64,000 bases of DNA from Dorea longicatena. Its GTDB lineage: Bacteria; Bacillota; Clostridia; Lachnospirales; Lachnospiraceae. Each line of letters opens with the position of its first letter. Position 1 is the stretch's first letter. The notes below the pieces were generated by a model, which was not told where the DNA came from, searched no databases, and saw only the letters and a list, made by a program, of their open reading frames with translations. The stretch lies in contig NZ_CP102280.1 in the NCBI RefSeq assembly GCF_025150085.1, forward strand, positions 1,809,001-1,873,000. Direction: 5' to 3'. Positions 18,346 to 28,413 of the stretch are shown one piece after another. The position numbers were made by a program, and so were the translations under genes.

Positions 18346-19736
18346 TGTACTCCTTCTCTGGTATCCTTTAAGATGATACCCTTCTCTAACAGTTCATCAC
18401 GGATTGCATCGGCTCTTGCAAAATCTTTAGCCTTACGTGCTGCCTGACGCTCCTCGATCAGTTTCTCGATGTCTTCGTCCAGGATCTCTTCTTTCTTATC
18501 TACGATCAATCCCAGAACTCCTGTTAACTTCACAAGCAGATCGAATAATTTCTGAAGATATTCTTTTGAACTTTCTGCATCGGTTGTTGTATTGATATAT
18601 TTTACAAGGTCAAAGATTGCTGCAACGGCATCTGCTGTATTGAAGTCATCGTCCATTGCCTTTTCAAATCCTGCAACAAACTCTTCTGTTTTTGCAAAGT
18701 TTTCTGCTTCTGCATCTGTGATTGCTTCTGCTTTTGCATTTTCCATAAGGAACTTCAGATTATCTGCTGCATTTACGATACGCTCCAGACCATTCTTGGA
18801 TGCTTCCATCAGATCTGCACTGAAATTCAGTGGGCTTCTGTAATGTGCACTCAGCATGAAGAAACGAAGTACCTGCAGATCGTACTGTTCGCTGATCTCA
18901 CGTACGGTACGGAAGTTTCCGAGAGATTTACTCATCTTTCTGTTATCAATGTTCAGGAATGCATTGTGCATCCAGTATCTTGCAAATTCTTTGCCATTGG
19001 CAGCTTCGCTCTGTGCGATCTCATTTTCATGATGTGGGAATACAAGATCCTCGCCGCCGGCATGAATGTCGATCTGCTCGCCTAAGTATTTCTTAGACAT
19101 CTCTGAGCACTCGATGTGCCATCCCGGACGTCCCTCGCTCCATGGAGACTCCCATGCTGGCTCTCCTTCTTTTTTCGGTTTCCAGAGCACGAAATCCAGT
19201 GGATCTTCTTTTTCATCTTCTCCTGATACCAGAAGGGAACGCTCACCGGAACGCAGATCATCCAGATTCTTGTGTGAAAGTTTACCGTAATCTTTGAACT
19301 TTCTTGTACTGTAATATACGGTACCGTTCTTCTCGTAAGCAAATCCTTTGTCAATCAGTGTCTGGATCATATCTACCATACCACAGATTTCTTCGGTTGC
19401 CAGAGGGTTCTTGGTTGCCGGCTTGATGTTCATACCATCCATATCTTTTTTGCACTCTGCAATGTAACGTTTGGAAATCTCGTCGGCTGTTACGCCTTCT
19501 TCAATGGCTTTCTTGATAATCTTGTCATCTACATCCGTAAAGTTTGATACGTAATTTACATCATATCCTTTATATTCAAAATATCTTCTTACGGTGTCGA
19601 ATACGATCATCGGTCTTGCATTACCGATGTGGATGAAATTGTATACGGTAGGTCCGCATACATACATCTTTACCTTTCCTTCTTCCAAAGGTACAAATTC
19701 TTCTTTTTTCTTTGTCATTGTATTAAATATCTTCAT
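18330..19736 (-). CDS. cysS: Cysteinyl-tRNA synthetase
   Basis: Class I synthetase that charges tRNA-Cys. The 468-residue product starts [17 protein letters not shown]; the HIGH-type motif is [16 protein letters not shown], the zinc and substrate region [12 protein letters not shown] with [19 protein letters not shown] follows, and KMSKSLGN near residue 265 is the second catalytic loop. The frame opens at 19799, but ATG 19736 overlaps the cysE stop as ATGA, showing coupled translation, with an AGGAGG upstream. Regulation is by the cysteine T-box leader ahead of cysE. Confidence 0.97.
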   Translation of the reverse strand: MKIFNTMTKKKEEFVPLEEGKVKMYVCGPTVYNFIHIGNARPMIVFDTVRRYFEYKGYDVNYVSNFTDVDDKIIKKAIEEGVTADEISKRYIAECKKDMDGMNIKPATKNPLATEEICGMVDMIQTLIDKGFAYEKNGTVYYSTRKFKDYGKLSHKNLDDLRSGERSLLVSGEDEKEDPLDFVLWKPKKEGEPAWESPWSEGRPGWHIECSEMSKKYLGEQIDIHAGGEDLVFPHHENEIAQSEAANGKEFARYWMHNAFLNIDNRKMSKSLGNFRTVREISEQYDLQVLRFFMLSAHYRSPLNFSADLMEASKNGLERIVNAADNLKFLMENAKAEAITDAEAENFAKTEEFVAGFEKAMDDDFNTADAVAAIFDLVKYINTTTDAESSKEYLQKLFDLLVKLTGVLGLIVDKKEEILDEDIEKLIEERQAARKAKDFARADAIRDELLEKGIILKDTREGVQWKRA

Positions 19737-20437
19737 TTTCTGATATTTCCTCCTTTTTTTTCTTCCGGTATCGGATTCTCTTTTAAGCACTGCATACATT
19801 TTTCCATCTCCTGGATCTGTCTGTGCATTCTTAAATTATCTTCCTGCAGGGCTCTGATATCATTTTCAATTGGATCCGGCAGATGTACCTGATCCATGTC
19901 GAGTCTCGGTATCTTCTCATCATTCATTTTAACAACTCTGCCCGGCACACCTACGACCGTACAGTTCGGCGGTACCTCTTTTAATACGACAGATCCTGCC
20001 CCGATCTTGGAATTTTCTCCAATGGTAAAAGAACCAAGTACTTTTGCCCCTGCGCTGACCATGACATTATCTTCTAACGTCGGATGTCTCTTTCCCTGTT
20101 CCTTTCCGGTTCCTCCAAGTGTGACTCCCTGGTACAGCGTGATATTATCTCCAAGTTCTGCGGTCTCACCAATGATCACTCCGCTTCCGTGGTCGATGAA
20201 TAATCCTTTTCCTATCGTCGCTCCCGGATGGATTTCAATCCCGGTCTTTCTTGCTGCCCGTTGCGATACCCATCTTGCAAGGAAATAATGTTTCTTCAGA
20301 TAGAGCTTATGTGCGATTCTGTAATGAAGAATCGCTTTAAAGCTGGAATACAGGAACACTTCCATATTTGACTTAATTGCAGGATCCCGCTCCCGTATTA
20401 CCTGGATTTCTTCATTGACATATGATATGATGCCCAT
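19733..20437 (-). CDS. cysE: Serine O-acetyltransferase
   Basis: Makes O-acetylserine from serine and acetyl-CoA, the carbon acceptor for cysteine synthesis. A 234-residue protein with a helical N-terminus (residues 1-70) and a left-handed hexapeptide beta-helix (70-180): [42 protein letters not shown] and [18 protein letters not shown], with the catalytic His-Asp in FIDHGSG. The C-terminal extension carries a predicted coiled segment rich in Glu and Gln. The ATG has AAGGAGAG. It is first in an operon with cysS, mrnC and rlmB behind a T-box. Confidence 0.95.
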   Translation of the reverse strand: MGIISYVNEEIQVIRERDPAIKSNMEVFLYSSFKAILHYRIAHKLYLKKHYFLARWVSQRAARKTGIEIHPGATIGKGLFIDHGSGVIIGETAELGDNITLYQGVTLGGTGKEQGKRHPTLEDNVMVSAGAKVLGSFTIGENSKIGAGSVVLKEVPPNCTVVGVPGRVVKMNDEKIPRLDMDQVHLPDPIENDIRALQEDNLRMHRQIQEMEKCMQCLKENPIPEEKKGGNIRK

Positions 20438-20497
20438 CTATGATCTCTCCTTTTTATAAGTTTACCGCCCAACCTGCATGCTTTAACATACAAGAAA

Positions 20498-20765
20498 CAA
20501 AAAAACTTCGTCTCCTGCTTTACACAAGAGACGAAGTATATCCGCGGTTCCACTCTTTTTAAAGAATACAGTTATATTACCCGTATCCTTCCCTCAGTAC
20601 ACGTAACGTGTGTAATCCCGGATCCGGCTATGACACTTTTCATCTTTTTCACCGGACCGACTCCCGGACGCACTTCACAAAAGCTGTAATCCAAAACTGC
20701 TTTCAGCCGGTGACAGTTTCTCTCTTTCGACACATCGCATCTGCTACTCTTTCCGTTCAAAGTCT
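20498..20765 (-). promoter_or_regulatory. T-box leader with cysteine specifier, controls cysE-cysS
   Basis: On the minus strand the conserved T-box AGTGGAACCGCGG (20541-20553) is followed by a 10-base-pair terminator, ACTTCGTCTC (20528-20537) with GAGACGAAGT (20505-20514), and a T run. The long stem I lies upstream; in its distal 3' side GAAGTGCGTCC carries TGC (20670-20672), a cysteine codon, as the probable specifier. Uncharged tRNA-Cys would pair there and with the T-box and stop the terminator from forming, so cysteine shortage raises cysE and cysS. A short frame over this region (20572-20772) is not a gene. Confidence 0.92.
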
Positions 20766-20784
20766 TTCTCATATAGAATATATA

Positions 20785-22893
20785 TTATGCGATATCATCC
20801 TTTTTGTCAACCAGTTTCCAGCGAATCTCCGCTTTAAAAAGATCCGCCTCCGTCTCAATCCAGAATTTTCCTTTCTGAATCTCCACGAAACTTTTGACGA
20901 TTGCAAGTCCCAGTCCAGATCCTTCGGTATTTCTTGACGAATCCCCTCTGACAAAACGTTCCGTGATCTCCTCTGGGTTAAATGTAAGCTCGTTTGCCGA
21001 TACATTTTTCATCTGGAACACCGCATCCCCGTCTTCTGCCGCAATTTTCACATATACCCTCGTATGAGGCATTGCGTATTTTGCTGCATTTCCAATCAGA
21101 TTTTCAAAGATCCTGTATGTCTTCTGTCCGTCCAGTGCCACGATCACTTTATCCTCCGGAATATCCAGCCGGAAGTCCAGATTCGCTTCCGTGATCTTTT
21201 CTTCCATTTCCAGCTTCACCTGTTTGAACAGATTCACAATATCAATGTTGGCAATGTTCAGATTCACGGATTTGCTGCTTGCTTTACTGATCTCAAACAA
21301 ATCTTCGATCAGTGCTTTCAGTCTGAGAGACTTTCTATCCAGCACATCGATATATTCTTTCTGTCTCTCCGGATCCTGTTCAATCTTCAGAAGATTCACA
21401 TAGGTGATGATCGCCGTCAGCGGCGTCTTAAGGTCATGCGAGACATTCGTTACCAGTTCAGTCTTCATACGCTGGCTTTTTACTTCCTCATCTACCGCCT
21501 TCTTGAATCCGCTCTGGATCTTCTCGATTTCTTCTTTAAATGGCTCGAATACACCCAGATTCTCATCGATTTCTACATCCAGATTGCCATCTGCAATCTC
21601 ATTTGTCGCTTCCAGAAGTCTGTGATAATTCCGTTTCACCTCATTAAAATATTTTTTTAAAACAAAGTACAGGATTGCAGAATAAATGATCAGTGCCATA
21701 ATTCCATATACCCAGACACTCGTCACAGCAAGGATGATAAAGTTCACCAGTACGATCCGCAGGATTGCCTTACTTCCTTTATCGGTAAAATCAATGTCTG
21801 TAACAATCTCATATACTCTGTTGGCCAGTTTTTTCACCTTCCGGTACAGTCTCCCACCGTCCCGTCCGACTCTTTCTGCAGCCGCCGGAGCTTCTTCCCT
21901 CAGCGCCTTCCACAGCCGCCATACCAGCGTCCGTTCCGTGACATACTTTCTGAGCCCAATCTTCTGAACCGCACTGATACACGTTGTCACCCAGTATGTG
22001 ACCGCAAATACACCGACCCAGATTGCAAAATCCATTGGCTGCGGCAAGCCTTCTTCTCTGGTTATGATCCAGTTCAGTTTATCATCCAGAATCCCAAGAG
22101 TAATTGACGCAACAACAAAAACAACCTCGAATGGCTGCCGGAAGATCTTTCCGCCACCAATTTTCAGTGTCTCGCTCTGTGCAAAAATCCATGCCGCCAC
22201 GCATACTGCTGCCATGCAGGCAAGCATCATATACCATGCATCATTCGGAGCTTCATCCCCGAACCAGTACCATTGATTCAGATACTGTTCAATGCTGCTT
22301 TTCTTCATTCCGTAGATGTATGTGCGGTTTTTCGGCGTCTTCAGTTCTCCATGCGTAGCGTCCTCAACCGTCTCGCTCCAGTTGTCAATGATCTTTCTGA
22401 GAACAATACTCTGCGCTGTCTTTTCGCCGCTCTTTACAACTTTCACATCCGGGTTGCCATGCTCATCGTAAGTCAGCACCATACCAAATGCATATTCTTT
22501 AAAGCTGTCATCTGTCAGACCATTTCCGGTATTCGCCGTACTTCGTCCCAGAACCGTTCCCGATCCATCCTCGATCCGGTAATCCAGATAAGGATATAAT
22601 GCTTCATAATCCTCCATCCACACATCTGCCACATCATTGATCTCATCCTGTGACATCTTGGCTTCTCCTGTCTTGGATGATATCTCCTGATTATAAAGGA
22701 TATAACTGAATTCCAGAAAGCTTTCCAGATATTCCCTGTCCGAAAGCGACGTCGTATAAGTCTTCTGTGCTTCCTCGACCGCTTTTTCATAAATCACATC
22801 ATAATTATACAGCATGACATATGCTGCACTTAATATTGTTACAATTATCAGAAAAATTCCCAGTTTACGCCTGCTTTTCAATTTTGTATCCAA
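20785..22893 (-). CDS. Sensor histidine kinase with multi-helix membrane sensor
   Basis: A 702-residue kinase. A first membrane helix (about 12-30) precedes an extracytoplasmic domain to about residue 215; then a block of four or more further helices (220-400), a HAMP-like linker with EIADGNLDVEIDENLG, the dimerisation domain with LVTNVSHDLKTPLTAI near residue 485, and an HATPase with NLIGNAAKYAMPHTRV, SGLGLAIVKS. The start is a TTG inside the end of the response regulator gene (29-base overlap) preceded by GGTGGTGTGGGG, so the two are translated together. The signal is unknown. Confidence 0.9.
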   Translation of the reverse strand: MDTKLKSRRKLGIFLIIVTILSAAYVMLYNYDVIYEKAVEEAQKTYTTSLSDREYLESFLEFSYILYNQEISSKTGEAKMSQDEINDVADVWMEDYEALYPYLDYRIEDGSGTVLGRSTANTGNGLTDDSFKEYAFGMVLTYDEHGNPDVKVVKSGEKTAQSIVLRKIIDNWSETVEDATHGELKTPKNRTYIYGMKKSSIEQYLNQWYWFGDEAPNDAWYMMLACMAAVCVAAWIFAQSETLKIGGGKIFRQPFEVVFVVASITLGILDDKLNWIITREEGLPQPMDFAIWVGVFAVTYWVTTCISAVQKIGLRKYVTERTLVWRLWKALREEAPAAAERVGRDGGRLYRKVKKLANRVYEIVTDIDFTDKGSKAILRIVLVNFIILAVTSVWVYGIMALIIYSAILYFVLKKYFNEVKRNYHRLLEATNEIADGNLDVEIDENLGVFEPFKEEIEKIQSGFKKAVDEEVKSQRMKTELVTNVSHDLKTPLTAIITYVNLLKIEQDPERQKEYIDVLDRKSLRLKALIEDLFEISKASSKSVNLNIANIDIVNLFKQVKLEMEEKITEANLDFRLDIPEDKVIVALDGQKTYRIFENLIGNAAKYAMPHTRVYVKIAAEDGDAVFQMKNVSANELTFNPEEITERFVRGDSSRNTEGSGLGLAIVKSFVEIQKGKFWIETEADLFKAEIRWKLVDKKDDIA

Positions 22894-23584
22894 CGCCCCA
22901 CACCACCTTTAAGTATTTTGGTTCTCTTGGATTTACTTCTATCTTTTCACGGATATTTCTGACGTGCACCATAATCGTATCGGTGTTGATCGCACGTTCA
23001 TTCCATACCCGCTCATAGATCTCCTCCGCAGAAAACACCCGTCCCGGATTCTTCATCAGAAGCAGCAGGATCTTGTACTCGATCGGAGTCATCTTTACCG
23101 GTTCGCCGTCAACGGTCACTTCTACATTATCCTCATTGATCTCCAGTCCGCCGATCGTATGGATTCTGGAATTTTCTTCTTTATCTCCCAGCCTTTCCAT
23201 AAAACGGCGGTATCTGCGAAGCTGTGAGTTGACTCTGGCGAGCAGTTCCATCGGGGTAAATGGTTTCGTTACGTAATCATCGGCTCCCATATTCAGTCCC
23301 ATGATCTTATCCACTTCTTCTGATTTTGCGGAAAGAAAGATCACCGGGAAATCATATTTTTCCCTGAGCTTTACCACCATAGAGATTCCGTCCATCCTCG
23401 GCATCATGATGTCCACAATTGCCAGATGGATGTCTTCTTTTTCAATGACTTCCAGTCCTTCTACACCGTCAGCTGCCTGGAATACTTCATACCCCTGACT
23501 TTTCAGATATATCTCTACACCTTCTCTGATCTCCTTGTCGTCTTCTACAACCAGTACATGATTCATCTCCATCTTATTTTTCAT
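22865..23584 (-). CDS. OmpR-family response regulator
   Basis: A 239-residue regulator. The receiver domain (about 8-125) has LVVEDDKEIREG, the phospho-acceptor in LAIVDIMMPRMDGISM and the conserved Lys in DDYVTKPFTPMELL. The C-terminal winged helix (140-236) has MTPIEYKILLLLMKNPGRVFSAEEIYERVW and NIREKIEVNPREPKYLKVVWGVGYK. It is the partner of the kinase that follows and shares a transcript with it. Residues after GYK read IEKQA. The start at 23584 has AGGA ahead of it; an internal ATG twelve bases on is also possible. Confidence 0.95.
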   Translation of the reverse strand: MKNKMEMNHVLVVEDDKEIREGVEIYLKSQGYEVFQAADGVEGLEVIEKEDIHLAIVDIMMPRMDGISMVVKLREKYDFPVIFLSAKSEEVDKIMGLNMGADDYVTKPFTPMELLARVNSQLRRYRRFMERLGDKEENSRIHTIGGLEINEDNVEVTVDGEPVKMTPIEYKILLLLMKNPGRVFSAEEIYERVWNERAINTDTIMVHVRNIREKIEVNPREPKYLKVVWGVGYKIEKQA

Positions 23585-23690
23585 CCTTTTTCCTAATTCC
23601 AGCTGTTTCCTCTGTTGTTATTATATTACCCGGCATTTCTTAAGGGGGACTTCAGAAAATTCTAAAGAAAAACGAAAGACACTTCCTTTT

Positions 23691-24695
23691 TTACACTGTC
23701 TCGTTCAGATAAACCCTTGACAATGGTATGATCTTACCAAGTTCTTCTTTCATACGTTCCGACATGACTGCATCACCATCCGCACAGATTTCTTCTGCAG
23801 TCTTTACACCGAATACAAGGCTTGCAAGTGCTCCCACTGTGATCGTTCCTTCACTGTTCTCCGGCTTTCCATCCATCAGCATCACACCCGAGAATTCTGT
23901 TCCCGTGATCATCACACAACGATTGTTCTCTTCGATAATTGGATCCGTTACAGTAAAGCATGTACCCATAAATGATTGCAGGCGCAATGACATCAGCATT
24001 CTTCTGACATCTACGATACGGATCATGATCTTTGGTTTGCCGCCGTCTACCTCTTCCGCTTCTGCCGCGATCTTGATATCTGTAATTTTACCGTCTTTTT
24101 TGTAAATCTTTAATATTCCGCCATCACTTGCATATTCCTTGATCAGGCGTTCATAATACGCTGTGCTTCGTTTTGCATAAACCTGATATGACTGTGTCAG
24201 TTGTGCTTCCATATAAGCCGCCATCTCTTCTGCATCCGCATTCACTGCATCCGTTATGACCACGCCTTCTTCTGTTTCCTCCTCCGGATCATAATATGAC
24301 CGGTTCTGTTCACATACCGTTCGGAAATCAAAGGGCAGATAAATGCTCTCTGATGCAGGCATCAGGAATGTAAACGTCTCTCCGTCTGCGTACATATCAT
24401 TCAATGCCTGTTTCAACAATCCTGCCATATATCCACGTTTCCTGTAAGATTCTCTCGTTGCAACGGCGACGATATAATTCACATCTTTTTTACTGCCATT
24501 CACCGCGAGTTCATATGGATTCAGATGCAGCATAGCCTGTATTTCTCCGTCCTCTTCTACTGCATAAATCTGATTGTCTTTTAGTTTTTCTTCATAATAA
24601 TAATCAACAAAACTTTTGCTGTCTTCTGAAAACACTTCTTCATACAGCTTTTTCGTGTTCTGTTTTTCTTCTGTTTCCAGCTTTCTTATCTTCAT
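23691..24695 (-). CDS. GNAT acetyltransferase, Eis-like
   Basis: A 334-residue protein with an N-terminal GNAT domain (YIVAVATRESYRKRGYMAGLLKQAL, the acetyl-CoA loop RxxGxxxxL) and a C-terminal part of SCP2-like fold (SEGTITVGALASLVFGVKTAEE). This two-domain layout matches the Eis and YitI-like family, some of which acetylate aminoglycosides or peptides; the true substrate is unknown. The ATG at 24695 has AAGGGA. It lies between an OmpR-type pair and ispF, all on the minus strand but with gaps of about 80-110 bases. Confidence 0.85.
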   Translation of the reverse strand: MKIRKLETEEKQNTKKLYEEVFSEDSKSFVDYYYEEKLKDNQIYAVEEDGEIQAMLHLNPYELAVNGSKKDVNYIVAVATRESYRKRGYMAGLLKQALNDMYADGETFTFLMPASESIYLPFDFRTVCEQNRSYYDPEEETEEGVVITDAVNADAEEMAAYMEAQLTQSYQVYAKRSTAYYERLIKEYASDGGILKIYKKDGKITDIKIAAEAEEVDGGKPKIMIRIVDVRRMLMSLRLQSFMGTCFTVTDPIIEENNRCVMITGTEFSGVMLMDGKPENSEGTITVGALASLVFGVKTAEEICADGDAVMSERMKEELGKIIPLSRVYLNETV

Positions 24696-24780
24696 TTTGT
24701 TTTTCCCTTTTTCTCTTATTTTTCTATCTGCTTCTGTGCATTTGCTGTCTATCCGCCTGCTTTTATCATTTTTGCGTTAT

Positions 24781-25332
24781 CTAACTTTCCTGCACTTTCA
24801 TACATCCGCCACAGCCGGCACATCCACCTTCTGAAGGTCCGACTCTGTAACTGTAATTAGCGATCGTATCCAGACTTGCAATTGCCTGTGAAGAAATTCC
24901 TTCTCCCGTTCCAGTAAAACCAAGTCCTTCTTCTGTCGTTGCCTTGATATTCACCTGATCCACCTCGATATGCAGTGCCTCTGCCACATTTTTCCGCATC
25001 TGTTCAATGTGCGGCGCCATCTTCGGCCGCTGCGCAATGATCGTTGCATCGATATTGCCGATCACATATAATTTCTCGTCGATCATTCTTCCCACTTCTT
25101 CCAAAAGCCTGATACTGGACGCACCTTTGTACGCCGGATCTGTATCCGGAAAATGCTTTCCTATATCACCAAGCGCTGCAGCCCCCAAAAGCGCATCCAT
25201 GATTGCATGTAATAATACATCTGCATCCGAATGACCAAGAAGTCCTTTCTCGTAAGGGATCTTCACCCCACCAAGGATCAGATCTCTTCCTTCTACTAAC
25301 TTGTGTACATCATATCCCATACCTACGCGCAT
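24781..25332 (-). CDS. ispF: 2-C-methyl-D-erythritol 2,4-cyclodiphosphate synthase with Cys-rich tail
   Basis: Converts CDP-methylerythritol 2-phosphate to the cyclic diphosphate in the MEP isoprenoid pathway. The core has [20 protein letters not shown] (metal ligands D8, H10), [22 protein letters not shown] and [22 protein letters not shown], all canonical. The family ends near residue 157, whereas this protein has 183 residues: the added tail ends [19 protein letters not shown] with a CxxCxxC pattern. The ATG is preceded by AAGGAGGAG. It sits upstream of an Eis-like gene and downstream of a small membrane protein. Confidence 0.95.
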   Translation of the reverse strand: MRVGMGYDVHKLVEGRDLILGGVKIPYEKGLLGHSDADVLLHAIMDALLGAAALGDIGKHFPDTDPAYKGASSIRLLEEVGRMIDEKLYVIGNIDATIIAQRPKMAPHIEQMRKNVAEALHIEVDQVNIKATTEEGLGFTGTGEGISSQAIASLDTIANYSYRVGPSEGGCAGCGGCMKVQES

Positions 25333-25373
25333 ATATTCTCCTCCTTATTTTTGTTTATCTTTTTGTTAATCTT

Positions 25374-25715
25374 TTATCTCACTGGTTTGTCATTTTCTGG
25401 CGTAGCGCTTTCTTCTGTTTCTTCCACCGGTTCTTCTGATTCATTTTCTTCTGTTGCTTTTACTTCTTCCGTCTCATTCTCAGATTCATTCATACGGCCC
25501 CTAATGCTGTCGTCCCGGTATTCCTTTTTCACCATCTTGATTCCGGATCCTACCAGCCAGTAAAGACCAATCAATGCGAATATTACGCCTGCCGCTATAT
25601 AAAGTATATAATTCTCCGGTTTATCCGCAAGTGAACTGTTGATCAGCTTTTCTCCTAAATATATTACATATGCACCCGCAACAATGCGAATGAATAAACT
25701 ACTCTTTGGTACCAT
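25374..25715 (-). CDS. Small two-helix membrane protein with acidic tail
   Basis: A 113-residue protein, not recognised. It has two hydrophobic stretches (LFIRIVAGAYVIYLGEKL, ILYIAAGVIFALIGLYWLVG) and then a KEYRDD...EESE-rich tail. The longer open frame to 25949 would begin with an unlikely Cys/His-rich stretch; the ATG at 25715 has AGGAGGT seven bases ahead, so it is preferred. It lies 41 bases upstream of the ispF start, so the two may be transcribed together. Compositionally it resembles the acidic protein at 2990, though the two share no clear sequence. Confidence 0.6.
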   Translation of the reverse strand: MVPKSSLFIRIVAGAYVIYLGEKLINSSLADKPENYILYIAAGVIFALIGLYWLVGSGIKMVKKEYRDDSIRGRMNESENETEEVKATEENESEEPVEETEESATPENDKPVR

Positions 25716-25762
25716 CTTCGTTAACCTCCTGTTCTTACCATATCTGTAGAATCCGCCAAAGC

Positions 25763-25998
25763 ATCCGCAATGAACTGGCAGTGACAGTTCCTGCAGGCAG
25801 CAGTTTCTTTCGAACGCATGGCGATGTAAAATATTATAAACGATTTTACTTTTCTTGTATACTTTGTTAGGTAAATTGGGCATAAAAAAAGAACCGGATT
25901 CTTTTCCGACTCTCTTGCTGTGTATACCAATATACTTAGAACCTGCCACCTCCGAAAGCTGTCACTGGCAACTTTTACAGATGTATGGCAATAAAAAA
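25763..25998. repeat. Facing short palindromic repeats between tRNAs and a small gene
   Basis: AACTGGCAGTGACAGTTCCTGCAGGCAG (25772-25799) and, in inverted orientation, ACCTGCCACCTCCGAAAGCTGTCACTGGCAACTT (25941-25974), flank about 140 bases. The second continues into ATGTATGGCAATAAAAA, as also seen at 15180. No gene is supported here; in the middle I see only a weak hairpin near 25890. Confidence 0.45.
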
Positions 25999-26072
25999 TA
26001 GCGGGAACTGGATTTGAACCAGCGACACCACGGGTATGAACCGTGTGCTCTAGCCAACTGAGCTATCCCGCC
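25999..26072 (-). tRNA. tRNA-Met (anticodon CAT), elongator, copy 2
   Basis: A 74-base cloverleaf on the minus strand starting GGCGGGATAGCTCAG with the anticodon loop TTCATAC between CACGG and CCGTG. The acceptor pairs GGCGGGA with TCCCGCT, the first pair being G-U. It is not the initiator form, which would start with a mismatch, nor the tRNA-Ile lysidine type by its anticodon stem. Third in the Val-Met-Met operon and identical to copy 1. Confidence 0.95.
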
Positions 26073-26080
26073 ATAATGAG

Positions 26081-26154
26081 TAGCGGGAACTGGATTTGAA
26101 CCAGCGACACCACGGGTATGAACCGTGTGCTCTAGCCAACTGAGCTATCCCGCC
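26081..26154 (-). tRNA. tRNA-Met (anticodon CAT), elongator, copy 1
   Basis: Identical in all 74 bases to the tRNA at 25999-26072, with only 8 bases between them, so a tandem duplication. Middle gene of the Val-Met-Met operon. Confidence 0.95.
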
Positions 26155-26175
26155 ACAATCAATTTAGAAAATGTA

Positions 26176-26248
26176 TGGGACCAATAGGGCTCGAACCTAT
26201 GACCCTCTGCTTGTAAGGCAGATGCTCTCCCAGCTGAGCTATGATCCC
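26176..26248 (-). tRNA. tRNA-Val (anticodon TAC)
   Basis: A 73-base cloverleaf: acceptor GGGATCA with TGGTCCC, D stem GCTC/GAGC, anticodon stem TCTGC/GCAGA with loop CTTACAA, T arm ATAGG/CCTAT. First gene of the operon, close to its promoter. Confidence 0.95.
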
Positions 26249-26283
26249 ATATATTTTGTCGTCTCTCTCGAACCGACTTCGTT

Positions 26284-26312
26284 AGTATAGCATTGGTTTC
26301 GTGGAAAGTCAA
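26284..26312 (-). promoter_or_regulatory. Promoter of the tRNA-Val-Met-Met operon
   Basis: Minus-strand TTGACT (26307-26312) and TATACT (26284-26289) separated by 17 bases, a strong stable-RNA type promoter. It lies only 38 bases from the end of the large palindromic repeat. Confidence 0.8.
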
Positions 26313-26349
26313 CACCTTTTTTCAAATTTTTTAAATAATTTCTACAATT

Positions 26350-26683
26350 GATATTTAATTTATTAACTGGGTTGACCTCTCGGTCCTTGAAGGACGCAGT
26401 ATAAGGCACTTAATTCTTCAGGCATCCGATACCCACGGAATAAAAGTCGGGTATCCTTTCCAGTGAATGTGGAGAAGGTGTTGGTAATACTTAAAGGGGC
26501 AAAATTCTGCGTTAGGTATTCAAAATTTGACTGTTTGAGGCGTATGCCGAGTTTCAAATTTTGAATGCCTGCTTTTAGCAGAATTTTGCCCCTTTAGTAT
26601 TACCCGCCGACGGAACCTGAACAGGAAAGGATTCCTAACTTTTATTCCGGTCCGAGTAGCCGTCGCCTGATAAATTAAATACC
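26350..26683. repeat. Large nested palindrome, family copy A (334 bp)
   Basis: Terminal inverted repeats GATATTTAATTTATTAACTGG and, at the other end, the complement of GGTATTTAATTTATCAGG. Inside, nested arms pair: GGAATAAAAGT (26437) with ACTTTTATTCC (26638), GGTAATAC (26483) with GTATTACC (26597), GGGGCAAAATTCTGC (26496) with its exact complement at 26578, ATTCAAAATTTGA with its complement at about 26552, and GGC-GTAT-GCC at the tip. The segments between arms (AGTGAATGTGGAGAAGGTG, CGACGGAACCTGAACAGG) are shared with the copy at 45443. No open frame looks coding. It starts 4 bases after the gdhA stop codon. Confidence 0.85.
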
Positions 26684-26687
26684 AATT

Positions 26688-28190
<1,503 letters not shown>

Positions 28191-28192
28191 CT

Positions 28193-28221
28193 ATTGTAAA
28201 GCAAACAAGTGTATCTGGCAA
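28193..28221 (-). promoter_or_regulatory. Promoter of gdhA
   Basis: Minus-strand TTGCCA (28216-28221) and TACAAT (28193-28198) with a 17-base spacer. Confidence 0.7.
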
Positions 28222-28260
28222 GATATTTTTTACAGTTTTTATTATTTTTTGCAACTTTTT

Positions 28261-28300
28261 ACAAAACCCTTGCAGATTTCGCAAGGGTTTTGTGCTTTTT
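28261..28300. terminator. Hairpin between purL and gdhA
   Basis: ACAAAACCCTTGC (28261-28273) pairs perfectly over 13 bases with GCAAGGGTTTTGT (28281-28293). A T run follows on the plus strand only, so it is a strong stem with uncertain polarity; it may still end purL transcripts. Confidence 0.5.
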
Positions 28301-28413
28301 CTCATGTTATATTCATTTTTATGAAACAGATTGCGCTCTAAATTGCATTTATTGTAATACAAGGATGCCAATTTTCATCTCATTACCGAAAGTCTCAGAC
28401 ACCTGAACATTCA

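Noticed and set aside
20572..20772. Reading frame of 66 residues as a leader peptide
   Set aside because: It overlaps the T-box aptamer and specifier; the conserved RNA explains the sequence.
26363..26557. Short frame inside palindrome copy A as a gene
   Set aside because: It follows only one arm of a palindrome, has no ribosome site, and copy B does not keep the frame.
26350..26683. CRISPR array, group II intron or rRNA fragment
   Set aside because: There are no regular spacers, no domain V-like end, and no rRNA similarity; the nested inverted arms explain the sequence.
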